NCBI GenBank assembly: GCA_020634035.1
Contig: JACKCM010000003.1
Span: 558,001-622,000 of the forward strand
DNA from: Candidatus Obscuribacterales bacterium
GTDB taxonomy: Bacteria; Cyanobacteriota; Vampirovibrionia; Obscuribacterales; Obscuribacteraceae
DNA length: 64,000 nt
Direction: 5' to 3'
Of this stretch, positions 27,431-35,940 are shown piece after piece. A program made the translations under genes and the position numbers. The notes under the pieces were generated by a model. That model was not told where the DNA came from, did not search any database, and saw only the letters and a list, made by a program, of their open reading frames with translations. The stretch's first letter is position 1, and every line of letters starts with the position of its first letter.

Positions 27431-28882
27431 ATGCTTTTTAACAGCGTCTCTTACTTAGTCTTCTTCCCCTGCGTCTTTGCGCTATATTGGCTGCTCCCTT
27501 CCGGCAGGCCAAGACAGGCGATGCTGCTTGTCGCCAGCTATTTTTTCTATATGAGCTGGAACGCCGTATTTGTATTCCTGATTTTCGGAATGACGGTGTT
27601 CAACTGGATCTGGGGTCAGATTCTCCACAAATCGGATAATAAGCGCAAGCTAATATTCGGTATCGGCATCGCGGCGAATCTGTTATGTCTTGCAATCTTC
27701 AAATACGCAAGTTTTGCCACTCAATCCGCCAACACCATGCTTGGCTGGTTCGGCCACAATCCGGAATGGGTTGTGAATATCATTCTTCCCCTCGCCATAT
27801 CATTCTTCATATTCGAATTCATCCACTATCTTTTCGAGATTTATCGCGGCAAAAATCCAATAGATTCCTTCATTCTCTTCGCTCTATTCGCAGCCTTTTT
27901 CCCGACCCAAATAGCCGGACCCATAAAACGCTATCCCGATTTCGAAGCCCAGATGAAAGAAGATAAGAAGCTGCGACTTTCTTATTTCGATGAAGGTGTA
28001 CCGCTAATAATTCTGGGTATGGCTAAGAAAGTTCTGCTTGCCGACAATCTGGCGACTTTTGTCGATATGGGCTACAAGGTCTCGGGCTCGTTCAGCGCCC
28101 CGGAACTCTGGCTGATAGCCTATGCGTTTGCCTTTCAGATCTATTTCGATTTCTCCGGTTATACAGATATTGCCAGGGGATCAGCCAAACTATTCGGCTA
28201 CAGTATCCCAATTAACTTCAACATGCCCTACATAGCAAACAATGTCTCTAACTTCTGGCATCGCTGGCATATCTCGCTTTCAACCTGGTTGAGAGACTAT
28301 CTGTATATTCCTCTAGGTGGATCCCGGGGAGGCAAATGGGCAACCCAGCGAAATCTGTTTCTGACCATGGCACTCGGCGGACTTTGGCATGGTGCCTCAT
28401 GGAACTTCGTGGTCTGGGGCATTTATCATGGTCTCGCCCTGGCTGTGCATCGAGAGTTTACCGAATTCAAAGAAAGTAGAGAGAAACTAAATCAGTTCTG
28501 CCAGTCAAAGCTTTTCAACTTGTTTTCTATAGTTCTGACTTTCCATGCAGTTTGCATCGGCTGGGTTTTCTTCCGTGTCACTGATATCGGCACCGCCTTC
28601 AGTATCATAGGCAAAATGCTTTCACCCAAAACATATGGTTCAATTCTGCATCCGGAGCGCTTTATCCTCTTACAAGATCACCTACCGATTATCGTCCTAA
28701 CCGCCCTGGCCATGACCATGGTTCTGGTAGCTATCAACATTCCATTCAGTCGCCTCAACGAAAAAGGCTTTTTCAAAAACGCCCCAGCTCCGCTCAAAGG
28801 AGTCTTTTGTGCGATTTTAGTGATGCTGATGGTGACCTTCCTTCCGGACGGCTCTCAACCCTTTATCTATTTCCAGTTCTAA
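27431..28882 (+). CDS. MBOAT-family O-acyltransferase (AlgI-like)
   Basis: AlgI/DltB-like MBOAT proteins move acyl groups across the membrane for O-acylation of extracellular polymers. The protein starts MLFNSVSYLVFF, the standard AlgI beginning, which is why ATG 27431 is chosen over TTG 27422. It contains QIAGPIKRYPDFEAQ near 175, WHRWHISLSTWLRDYLYIPLGG near 280 and the histidine motif GGLWHGASWNFVVWG, whose His is the catalytic residue in the family. About 11 transmembrane segments are present. The SGNH-like gene begins 6 bases downstream, the usual partner arrangement. Confidence 0.92.
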   Translation: MLFNSVSYLVFFPCVFALYWLLPSGRPRQAMLLVASYFFYMSWNAVFVFLIFGMTVFNWIWGQILHKSDNKRKLIFGIGIAANLLCLAIFKYASFATQSANTMLGWFGHNPEWVVNIILPLAISFFIFEFIHYLFEIYRGKNPIDSFILFALFAAFFPTQIAGPIKRYPDFEAQMKEDKKLRLSYFDEGVPLIILGMAKKVLLADNLATFVDMGYKVSGSFSAPELWLIAYAFAFQIYFDFSGYTDIARGSAKLFGYSIPINFNMPYIANNVSNFWHRWHISLSTWLRDYLYIPLGGSRGGKWATQRNLFLTMALGGLWHGASWNFVVWGIYHGLALAVHREFTEFKESREKLNQFCQSKLFNLFSIVLTFHAVCIGWVFFRVTDIGTAFSIIGKMLSPKTYGSILHPERFILLQDHLPIIVLTALAMTMVLVAINIPFSRLNEKGFFKNAPAPLKGVFCAILVMLMVTFLPDGSQPFIYFQF

Positions 28883-28887
28883 AGACA

Positions 28888-30105
28888 ATGAAAACAGCGC
28901 TACCTGTAAAAGGAAATATCGGAATATTGTCGCAATCAACACTGCTGTGGATCGCTTTATCTTTTGCAACATTGGATTTTACTCTATATTGCTTGAACCC
29001 ACTTCAATACATACATACATTCGCCTATATGCCTTTGAGCAGGAATCCTCTCGTATCCAAGATTCCGCAATTTCTACACAGTAGCGAGGATCCAGAAGTA
29101 TTGATAATGGGATGTTCCCTTCCTCAAATGTCCGTAGCATTTTATGATGCCGACCGATTTAACTCTGTCGATTCAAGTGATATACAAATGATGCGTCAGT
29201 ACACCAAGGCGCTCTATCTAGAAGAGTTATTAAAGAAAAAAATCAAAAAAAATCTACATGTTTTTAATCTCACTTCATCCGGTGCCATGGCTTCAGACGA
29301 AGCGAGCATTTTGAAAAAACTTCTAGAATTTGATAAACACCCGAGAGTTATCGTATTCGGAATTGGTCCAAGAACTTTCTTTGACAATACGTATCCAAGA
29401 AAGACAGCCGTGACAGAAATACTTGAAAAACAGAGGACTTTGAAGGATCTTTACAGGGCCGATTTAAGTTGGGAAGAACGAAGAGAAATTTTGCTTGGCT
29501 ATTTAAGCAACTTCTACAGAGAGCGGTCAGACTACCGTAACTTTCTTGTGAAATACATATGCAATAAAGCAAATAGAGAACCCTCAATATACCTTGTTCA
29601 ACAAAAGTTCGCTGCGCAAGAGGCTTTAGGATCTGAAAGAGATCAACCCGCTATTACTACGACAACCGGTATAGCAACAACAACATTTGGTCTTTTGAAA
29701 AATCAAGAAGGTAAAGGACACCAAAACCCTAGAGCCTTCAATGCTGACCTTGCCCTCTACAATATGAGATACAACCCTCCTGACTTTGAAAGATTTGATT
29801 TTGAATTAAGTGGTTTGAAAACACTGCTAGAAACTTGCCGCAAGGCAAAAATCAAAATATTAGTAGTGGATATGCCAAGAACAAACGCAAACGAAGCGCT
29901 CTTAGACAAACAAATCCTTATGCGCTACAGAAACGACATACCCAGGTTAGTAAAGTCTTTCGAAGAAGCCTCTTATCTCAATCTGAATGATGGCAGGACC
30001 TGCAACATTGAAGACTTTATTGACTCAGTTCATTGCAACTCAAGCGGCGGCAAAAAAGTTCAAGACCGCCTTGCAGAGCATATTAGCGGCAAGAACTGGA
30101 TGTAA
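28888..30105 (+). CDS. SGNH-like acetyl/acyl-transfer partner of the MBOAT protein
   Basis: About 405 residues with one N-terminal transmembrane segment and a periplasmic domain. VLIMGCSLPQMS near residue 70 has the position and shape of the nucleophile block of AlgX/AlgJ/DltD-like SGNH proteins, and IDSVHCNSSGGKKVQDRLAEH near the C-terminus supplies the Asp-x-x-His of block V. The frame is open upstream into the MBOAT gene, but ATG 28888 gives the normal start with a short N-terminal cytoplasmic stretch. It probably accepts acyl groups exported by the MBOAT protein and transfers them to the glycan. The gene is A+T-richer than its MBOAT neighbour. Confidence 0.75.
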   Translation: MKTALPVKGNIGILSQSTLLWIALSFATLDFTLYCLNPLQYIHTFAYMPLSRNPLVSKIPQFLHSSEDPEVLIMGCSLPQMSVAFYDADRFNSVDSSDIQMMRQYTKALYLEELLKKKIKKNLHVFNLTSSGAMASDEASILKKLLEFDKHPRVIVFGIGPRTFFDNTYPRKTAVTEILEKQRTLKDLYRADLSWEERREILLGYLSNFYRERSDYRNFLVKYICNKANREPSIYLVQQKFAAQEALGSERDQPAITTTTGIATTTFGLLKNQEGKGHQNPRAFNADLALYNMRYNPPDFERFDFELSGLKTLLETCRKAKIKILVVDMPRTNANEALLDKQILMRYRNDIPRLVKSFEEASYLNLNDGRTCNIEDFIDSVHCNSSGGKKVQDRLAEHISGKNWM

Positions 30106-30116
30106 TGAAAATAGAG

Positions 30117-30140
30117 ATTGAACAATAGTTCAATTCTTTT
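30117..30140 (+). terminator. Terminator after the SGNH gene
   Basis: ATTGAAC (30117-30123) and GTTCAAT (30128-30134) form a perfect 7-bp stem with loop AATA, followed by TCTTTT. It overlaps the last codons of the convergent gene that ends at 30130 and may act in both directions. Confidence 0.7.
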
Positions 30141-31809
30141 GTCGGTAAAGTTGTAGGGTTGTACCATCAACAAGTCTTTCTGAAGCAAAAAGCTGAGCTC
30201 TTCGCTTAATAGCCGATTTCTGGAGTTCTAGTGCTTTAAAAGAAGCTTCGTCTTTTGGTATCTCTTGGGGATAGAATTCTCGATAGGTCTGCGGTTTACT
30301 AGAATCTAGCAGTAGATACCACCGAAAGTAATCAAGTTTGCTTTCATCGAACTCAATTTCATCTCCATTAGCAGTCCAGGTTCGCAAAGTCGTTGCTTGA
30401 GTTCTCTGATTGCGAAGTAGGGAGATTAGGTTCATTGTGTGCACATTGTACCGGGGCTCATTGGGAACAACTAGCAAATAGGATATTGCCCCTCCATCAG
30501 CTTGCTTGATTTGCTCTAACATCCACACCTGGCGCCATAAGTCATCACCAGGTGTAGGATTCTTGTTCGGCAAATAAGAGAACTTCCTATATGGCTTTGC
30601 ACTAATACTTGCTCCAATTTGAGCAAGAGATTGTGGAATCGTTAGTGGATAAGGAGTAAAACAATAATAGAGATACTGGAATAGGATGAGAGCAATATAC
30701 GATACTCCGAAAGCTTTGACAGCAATAAATTTGCTATCGACCAAGTCTCTTAAGACGTTTCCAGTCAATATAGAGACAAACAAGAAAATCGGCATCGCGT
30801 ATCTAATCTCAGGATTGTTATATGCGATGTGCAATAGAAAGAGAAGTCCCGATGCTGAAAGTAATATCAACCAAAAGTAGTCTCTATTCCTCTTTTCAAT
30901 TCTATGAAATGTCCATGGCAATGAAACCAATGCCACTAGAGCGGGAAGCAGCAGCAAAGGAGAGACGCTCTCCGGAAGCTGCAAAAGGTAACCACAAAGA
31001 TTTGTATGCAGTATCTCTAAAAAATTGGGATTTCCTGATACAACTCTAGGCCGACGAGTGAACTCTATAATCGCATTATAGTTTGGGATAATCCAAACAG
31101 CCAAAAACAAACAAGCGACCAATCCGGCAAGAGAAAGATGCCGAAAAGAACGAAAATCACGGTTCTTCAAGAACAAAACAGCGAGATATAAACATGGCAA
31201 AATCAAAAAATAAGAGGCCACTTGCTTTGAAGAAACCCCAATACCTAGAATTATTCCTAGAGCAATTGTTCTAAACCAGCAGACTTTCTCCAGCCACCAC
31301 GATAGAGTCAATAGGCAAAGGCTGCACAGAGATAAGAAAGCAAAATCCAAGTAAGTTGAATGGCTATATTGCATCACAATAGGAAGTGTATTCACCACTA
31401 CAACGGTTAGTGCAGAACTTAGCCTAGAGCGAAAAATTCGCCACGAAATCAGATAAGAAGCTGCGGAAAGAATCAAGCAATAGATAACTGCAAAGACCTT
31501 CTCCACCAGCAAACCGCTGCCAAGCAAAACTTTGAACAAACCATATAACGAATGCAATACAGGGGAATAACAATAGTTTACGGTCAGAAACTTCCGCCAC
31601 CACTCTATCTTAAATACACTGGGATGACTTAGTAACTCTTGATATTTGATAGCGTCGATAACGTGACTAGCGCCATCCCAGTAGGGCCAGGAATGGTCTA
31701 TGAAGTACCAAAGACCGAGCATAGCAGGGAAAAGGCATATTACACCAACACCTGCTACTGCTACTATATCTAGACGATTGCAATCAAATCGCATCCCGTC
31801 CATCTCCAA
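30130..31809 (-). CDS. Family A membrane glycosyltransferase (ArnT/PMT-like), copy 3
   Basis: A 559-residue paralogue of the proteins at 20745-22469 (closest) and 11681-13387. It has WPYWDGASHVIDAIKYQELL in the first loop, VNYCYSPVLHSLYGL, HSTYLDFAFLSL, GVSSKQVASYFL and, in the soluble tail, RTWTANGDEIEFDES. These shared blocks support descent by duplication within the cluster. The gene ends in a terminator hairpin shared with the convergent SGNH gene. Function is inferred to be periplasmic glycosyl transfer. Confidence 0.65.
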   Translation of the reverse strand: MEMDGMRFDCNRLDIVAVAGVGVICLFPAMLGLWYFIDHSWPYWDGASHVIDAIKYQELLSHPSVFKIEWWRKFLTVNYCYSPVLHSLYGLFKVLLGSGLLVEKVFAVIYCLILSAASYLISWRIFRSRLSSALTVVVVNTLPIVMQYSHSTYLDFAFLSLCSLCLLTLSWWLEKVCWFRTIALGIILGIGVSSKQVASYFLILPCLYLAVLFLKNRDFRSFRHLSLAGLVACLFLAVWIIPNYNAIIEFTRRPRVVSGNPNFLEILHTNLCGYLLQLPESVSPLLLLPALVALVSLPWTFHRIEKRNRDYFWLILLSASGLLFLLHIAYNNPEIRYAMPIFLFVSILTGNVLRDLVDSKFIAVKAFGVSYIALILFQYLYYCFTPYPLTIPQSLAQIGASISAKPYRKFSYLPNKNPTPGDDLWRQVWMLEQIKQADGGAISYLLVVPNEPRYNVHTMNLISLLRNQRTQATTLRTWTANGDEIEFDESKLDYFRWYLLLDSSKPQTYREFYPQEIPKDEASFKALELQKSAIKRRAQLFASERLVDGTTLQLYRQKN

Positions 31810-32177
31810 ACACTCTTCTGAAAGGACTCATTGACAAGGGAAGGAATTAGCTCTTCAAGGTGTGATGGGAACTGAGAGTTCATCAATTCCATAAAGCGAA
31901 GAATAACAGGCCTAGACGCCACGACGCAAGAATAAGCTGTTCATAACAATCACTAACTATCCTTCCTAAGCCCAGACACTATAAACGATGCCTGCTAATA
32001 CACTTTTATGGAACTTGCTGTTCCTAGAAGCAACAAGCAATCATGGCACACCTCCAGGCACTAGCCTGGCATGGGAGGTTTTCTTCGCTACTTACCTTAA
32101 ACTTTGCATTTATCTAAGGTGGTTAAAGCCTTCCTGCGCTACACTTGGCAGGCAAATTAGTGATCCCTGTTGAGCCG
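31810..32177. other. Divergent intergenic region with hairpin
   Basis: A gene-free stretch of about 368 bases between family A copy 3 and the split transketolase block. It contains CCAGGC-ACTA-GCCTGG at 32054-32069, nested in an outer ACCTCC/GGAGGT pair (32050-32055, 32074-32079) and followed by TTTTC. That could be a leader attenuator or terminator ahead of the transketolase genes. A possible -10 TATAAA is at about 31980. Confidence 0.4.
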
Positions 32178-33029
32178 ATGAATCAAGAGATGCTGTCAGG
32201 CAAGAAACTGGAAGCGGGCGCTGCATGCGCGGATACTTCCCATTCAGAATCTAGCAAACGGTTGAGAGAGATAATCCTCACCCAGTCGAAACGCGCCGGA
32301 GTAGGTCATATCGGCTCGGCATTGTCCATCGCTGACATGATCTGGACACTCTATGGACACGTTCTTAACGTGCCCTCCGCCAAAGCCCCCGAAAGAGACC
32401 GCTTCGTCCTTGCCAAAGGTCATGCGGCATTAGCCCTCTATGGCTGCCTCTTTATGAAAGGCTTCATCGACGAAACTGAACTGAACACCTTTTGCGGCGA
32501 AGGGTCGCGCCTTGGTGTACATCCTGAACACTGTCTCGAATGGATAGATTTCGCCACAGGGTCCCTGGGTCAGGGCTTGTCCTACGGAGTGGGAGCTGCC
32601 CTGGCGGCAAAACTGGAAGGTTCCAAACGAAGAGTTTTCGTACTGATGAGCGATGCAGAGCTCAACGAAGGCTCCAGCTGGGAGGCTATTATGTTTGCAG
32701 CCCAGCACAAACTATCCAATCTGACCGTGATGATCGACCTGAACGGTCAACAAGCCCTCGGCTATACGAAAGATGTAATCGATTTATCACCGGTGTCGAC
32801 CAAACTGCGCTCCTTCGGCTGGGATACCTATGACATAGACGGTCACGATATTTCCCAGATGCTCTCGATTATAGAAAATCTTGATTTCTCCGGAGACAAG
32901 CCCCATATCATGGTGGCCAGGACCACGTTCGGTAAAGGTGTATCTTTCATGGAAAATCAGATCAAGTGGCATTATCTGCCTCTAAATGATGAACAGTACG
33001 AAAAGGCGATGGCGGAGGTCCAAAGCTAA
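32178..33029 (+). CDS. Transketolase, N-terminal subunit
   Basis: The N-terminal, thiamine-diphosphate pyrophosphate-binding half of a split transketolase (about 283 residues). It contains RAGVGHIGSALSIADMIWTLY near 40, DRFVLAKGHAALALYGCL near 75, GSLGQGLSYGVGAALAAK near 132 and the GDGE-like ThDP/Mg motif in degenerate form, VLMSDAELNEGSSWEA near 158. The frame opens at TTG 32145, but ATG 32178 is preferred. Its stop overlaps the C-terminal subunit start by one base (TAATG). Position at the head of a glycan block suggests a role in making an unusual sugar, not in central carbon flow; this is inference. Confidence 0.9.
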   Translation: MNQEMLSGKKLEAGAACADTSHSESSKRLREIILTQSKRAGVGHIGSALSIADMIWTLYGHVLNVPSAKAPERDRFVLAKGHAALALYGCLFMKGFIDETELNTFCGEGSRLGVHPEHCLEWIDFATGSLGQGLSYGVGAALAAKLEGSKRRVFVLMSDAELNEGSSWEAIMFAAQHKLSNLTVMIDLNGQQALGYTKDVIDLSPVSTKLRSFGWDTYDIDGHDISQMLSIIENLDFSGDKPHIMVARTTFGKGVSFMENQIKWHYLPLNDEQYEKAMAEVQS

Positions 33030-33961
33030 TGCGCGGAGCATTCGCTAGAAAACTAGCTGAATTGGCAGAAACCGACAAAAGAATTTGCTTGCTAACAGGC
33101 GATCTGGGTTTCATGGCCCTGGAGCCATTTTCTGACCGACACCCCGATCGATTTTTCAATATGGGCGCCGCCGAGCAGAACATGGTCGGAGTGGCAACAG
33201 GTCTTGCCGAAGCGGGCTTCATCCCCTTTGTCTATTCGATTGTAACCTTCGCCACTCTGCGCCCCTATGAGTTTATCCGCAATGGTGCCATTCTTAACCA
33301 CCTTCCCATCAGAGTAGTTGGTATCGGCGGCGGTTTCGAATACGGTCACAATGGTGCCACCCATTATGGACTCGAAGACGTGGGCATCATGCGGGTACAG
33401 CCAGGTATGACCGTTCTGGCGCCAGCCGACTCTATGCAAACCGAAAGCATTTTGGATACGACCTGGAATCTGCCAGGTCCGATTTATTATCGGCTCGGCA
33501 AAAATGACAAACCGATTGTGCCCAATTTAAATGGACGGTTCGAATTCGATAAAGCTCAAATGGTAAGAGAAGGCAAGGACCTGCTGGTGGTCTCTATGGG
33601 AGCGATTGCAGTCGAGATGGCAGAAGCCGTTGATGCCATCAATGATAGTGGCATCTCTTGTGGACACCTTGTGGTCTCTACTCTCAACCCGGCTCCGACA
33701 GAAGATCTTGCCCGAGTCCTGAATCAGTACAGACGAGTGATCACCGTTGAAGCGCATTACATAAGCGGCGGTCTCGGTTCGCTAATCTGTGAAGTGGTAG
33801 CGGAGAACAATCTCGATACCCGAGTGATGCGAGCTGCTCTCAAAGAGTCTCCCGATGGGTTGACAGGCTCCCAGGGCTATCTCCACGACAAATACGGAAT
33901 CTCCCGGGATAAAGTTATAGCCCTAGCCAAGGAGGCGCTCAGCGCGCCGGTATCCAAATGA
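33029..33961 (+). CDS. Transketolase, C-terminal subunit
   Basis: The pyrimidine-binding plus C-terminal half of a split transketolase (310 residues), similar in layout to DXS/transketolase C-halves. RFFNMGAAEQNMVGVATGLAEAG near 43 carries the Glu that activates ThDP. The block PTEDLARVLNQYRRVITVEAH and GGLGSLICEVVAENN in the last third is typical of the Transketolase_C domain. It follows GGAGG at 10-base spacing, overlaps the N-subunit stop by one base, and overlaps the following glycosyltransferase start by four bases (ATGA), so three genes are translationally coupled. Confidence 0.92.
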   Translation: MRGAFARKLAELAETDKRICLLTGDLGFMALEPFSDRHPDRFFNMGAAEQNMVGVATGLAEAGFIPFVYSIVTFATLRPYEFIRNGAILNHLPIRVVGIGGGFEYGHNGATHYGLEDVGIMRVQPGMTVLAPADSMQTESILDTTWNLPGPIYYRLGKNDKPIVPNLNGRFEFDKAQMVREGKDLLVVSMGAIAVEMAEAVDAINDSGISCGHLVVSTLNPAPTEDLARVLNQYRRVITVEAHYISGGLGSLICEVVAENNLDTRVMRAALKESPDGLTGSQGYLHDKYGISRDKVIALAKEALSAPVSK

Positions 33962-34701
33962 CTGAAGTAAATTTACTGGAATCACCCTCAATAAAACAGA
34001 CAGACAAAGCCAATCTCGGCACAGTCTCTATCGTCTTGCCTGTGTATAATCAGGCAGATCATATCGACCGCATCGTAGCCGAATACAGAGAAGTTCTGGA
34101 TAGGCTGCCGGTTCCCTATGAGCTGATTCTTGTCACCAACGCCTGTAAAGACAACTCTAAAGAAGTTTGCAACGCTCTAGCCGAACAAAATAACAATATT
34201 CTCTGGTGCAACATAGACCAGGGCGGCTGGGGTCGGGCGGTGAAACACGGATTAAAAGCCGCTACCGGCGATCTGCTCTGCTATACAAACTCAGCCAGAA
34301 CCAGCCCGGAGATTCTATCTCTGACGCTACTTTACGCAATCGCCTATCCCAATGTCGTGGTCAAAGCCAATAGAAAAATCAGAGACAACTGGCGCCGTCG
34401 CCTGGGGTCCTTGCTCTACAATCTGGAGGCAAGAGCTCTCTTTGATCTGCCTGTCTGGGATATAAACGGCACTCCCAAAATATTTCCGCGAAAGTTCGAC
34501 AAGCTCCTGAATCTGGAAAGAGACGACGACATCATCGACGCAGAGTTCAATATGATCTGTCGCCGGGAGAACTACCCTGTCGTAGAGGTTCCGGTACTAT
34601 CAACAAAGCGCCATAGTGGCAAATCGACAACGAACTACAACTCGGCCTTCAAAATGTATTTCGGTGTGTATGAACTGTGGAGGCAGACGAAATCGCAGTG
34701 A
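33958..34701 (+). CDS. GT2-family glycosyltransferase
   Basis: A 247-residue GT-A fold enzyme. TVSIVLPVYNQADHIDRIV near residue 22 is the GT2 start, with NACKDNSKEVC as the nucleotide-sugar contact region. The family's DxD position is unusual, reading GDLLCYTNSARTSPE, so the metal-binding aspartates are replaced by TNSA. The C-terminal ETPVVEVPV-like segment reads NYPVVEVPVLSTKRHSGKST, typical of dolichyl-phosphate-mannose-synthase-like enzymes. It lacks transmembrane segments. Start and stop overlap both neighbours, placing it inside the transketolase/sulfotransferase operon. Confidence 0.82.
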   Translation: MTEVNLLESPSIKQTDKANLGTVSIVLPVYNQADHIDRIVAEYREVLDRLPVPYELILVTNACKDNSKEVCNALAEQNNNILWCNIDQGGWGRAVKHGLKAATGDLLCYTNSARTSPEILSLTLLYAIAYPNVVVKANRKIRDNWRRRLGSLLYNLEARALFDLPVWDINGTPKIFPRKFDKLLNLERDDDIIDAEFNMICRRENYPVVEVPVLSTKRHSGKSTTNYNSAFKMYFGVYELWRQTKSQ

Positions 34702-35897
34702 GTTCGGACGTCTCCTTGAATCCCCAACAGCTCGACGAACTCTGGTCACGCCACCATGCACAGTGGCGAGACAGCGCCCAGGTAACAAGCCACTGGGATC
34801 AAGCTGCAGTCACCGACCCTGAACTTTTAGCCTATGAGACCAGTGGCAGATTTTTTGAAGTTCTCAAAGAACTCGACATCACCCTCTTAATAAGCCGTGA
34901 ATACGAACATCTTCTTCTAGCTCTGACCGTGGACCCCGAGTCGGACCAACCTAGAATCACCTTCTTCAACATGCCCCACCCATCCGGAATTGCCGTAGAT
35001 CGGGAAAAAGGCAGTGTCCATGTAGCAAGCACCAGAAATCCGAATCAGATCTTCGAGATGAAGCCGGTCAGCCATGCGATAGATCGTCTCGATTCCAAAA
35101 CCGCCTCCAGCCTTTCTCAAAAGCCTCTTATTCCAGTCAAATCGGTCTTCTTGCCTGGTTGTCTCTACATGCACGACCTGGCTTTCATTGACGGCTCCTT
35201 ACATGCCAACGCAGTCGGACACAATGCCGTCGCCAGAATATCGCCGGACGGCTCCTACGAACGAGCCTGGTGGCCGAAGTGCATAGAAGTAAATGAGGGC
35301 GAAGAGCCCGTTTTCGGCCAGAATCACATACAGCTCAATTCTATTGCCGCAGGAGACTCTCTCGAAACCTCCTTCTTTTCCGCTTCCAGTACCGCCATCG
35401 AGAATCTCCGCCCTGGCGACCCGGACTATCCGGTGGACGGCAGAGGAGTTATCTTCAGCGGCGAAACTCGCGATATCTTCGCCCGGGGACTGACCCGCCC
35501 CCATTCGGCCAGGCTCATTAACGGGCAGGTCTGGGTAGACAACAGCGGCTATGGAGAGCTCGGCTATTGTAAAGACGGCTCTTTTCAGGCAACAGTGAAG
35601 CTGCCGGGCTGGACTAGAGGTCTGTGCGCTCACAAAAACATAGCTTTCGTAGGAACTTCAAGAGTCATTCCGCGCTTCTCGCAATACGCCCCCGGGCTCG
35701 ATGTAAACAAGAGTATTTGCGGAATCCACGCTGTTGATTTAGAATCAGGCGAAATTCTGGGCAGTGTCACCTGGCGAAGCGGCAATCAGATTTTTGCCAT
35801 CGAATGGGTCGATAGAGCATTCACCCTGGGTTTCCCCTTCTCCCTCGATCGCAGGGAAGAAGAGGAGAAACTCCTGTTTTATAGCTATGAGACATAG
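34698..35897 (+). CDS. TIGR03032/DUF4915-like beta-propeller protein
   Basis: About 399 residues with repeated short beta motifs. The pattern MPHPSGIAVDREKGSVHVAS, YMHDLAFIDGSLHANAVGH, NHIQLNSIAAGDS, ARGLTRPHSARLINGQVWV and WTRGLCAHKNIAFVGTSRV matches what I recall of the TIGR03032 (DUF4915) family, a propeller-like protein of unknown function found near sulfotransferases and glycan genes. GTG 34698 overlaps the previous stop as GTGA; an upstream GTG at 34677 is also in frame. No signal peptide is visible, so it is probably cytoplasmic. Confidence 0.72.
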   Translation: MSSDVSLNPQQLDELWSRHHAQWRDSAQVTSHWDQAAVTDPELLAYETSGRFFEVLKELDITLLISREYEHLLLALTVDPESDQPRITFFNMPHPSGIAVDREKGSVHVASTRNPNQIFEMKPVSHAIDRLDSKTASSLSQKPLIPVKSVFLPGCLYMHDLAFIDGSLHANAVGHNAVARISPDGSYERAWWPKCIEVNEGEEPVFGQNHIQLNSIAAGDSLETSFFSASSTAIENLRPGDPDYPVDGRGVIFSGETRDIFARGLTRPHSARLINGQVWVDNSGYGELGYCKDGSFQATVKLPGWTRGLCAHKNIAFVGTSRVIPRFSQYAPGLDVNKSICGIHAVDLESGEILGSVTWRSGNQIFAIEWVDRAFTLGFPFSLDRREEEEKLLFYSYET

Positions 35898-35940
35898 ATT
35901 TAGATAATCCACACAATCGAAAAGATGGAGAAAAAAGTCG

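Noticed and set aside
31988..32173. 61-codon plus-strand ORF before the transketolase genes
   Set aside because: No ribosome-binding site, no recognisable motif, and it contains the hairpin region; more likely leader sequence.
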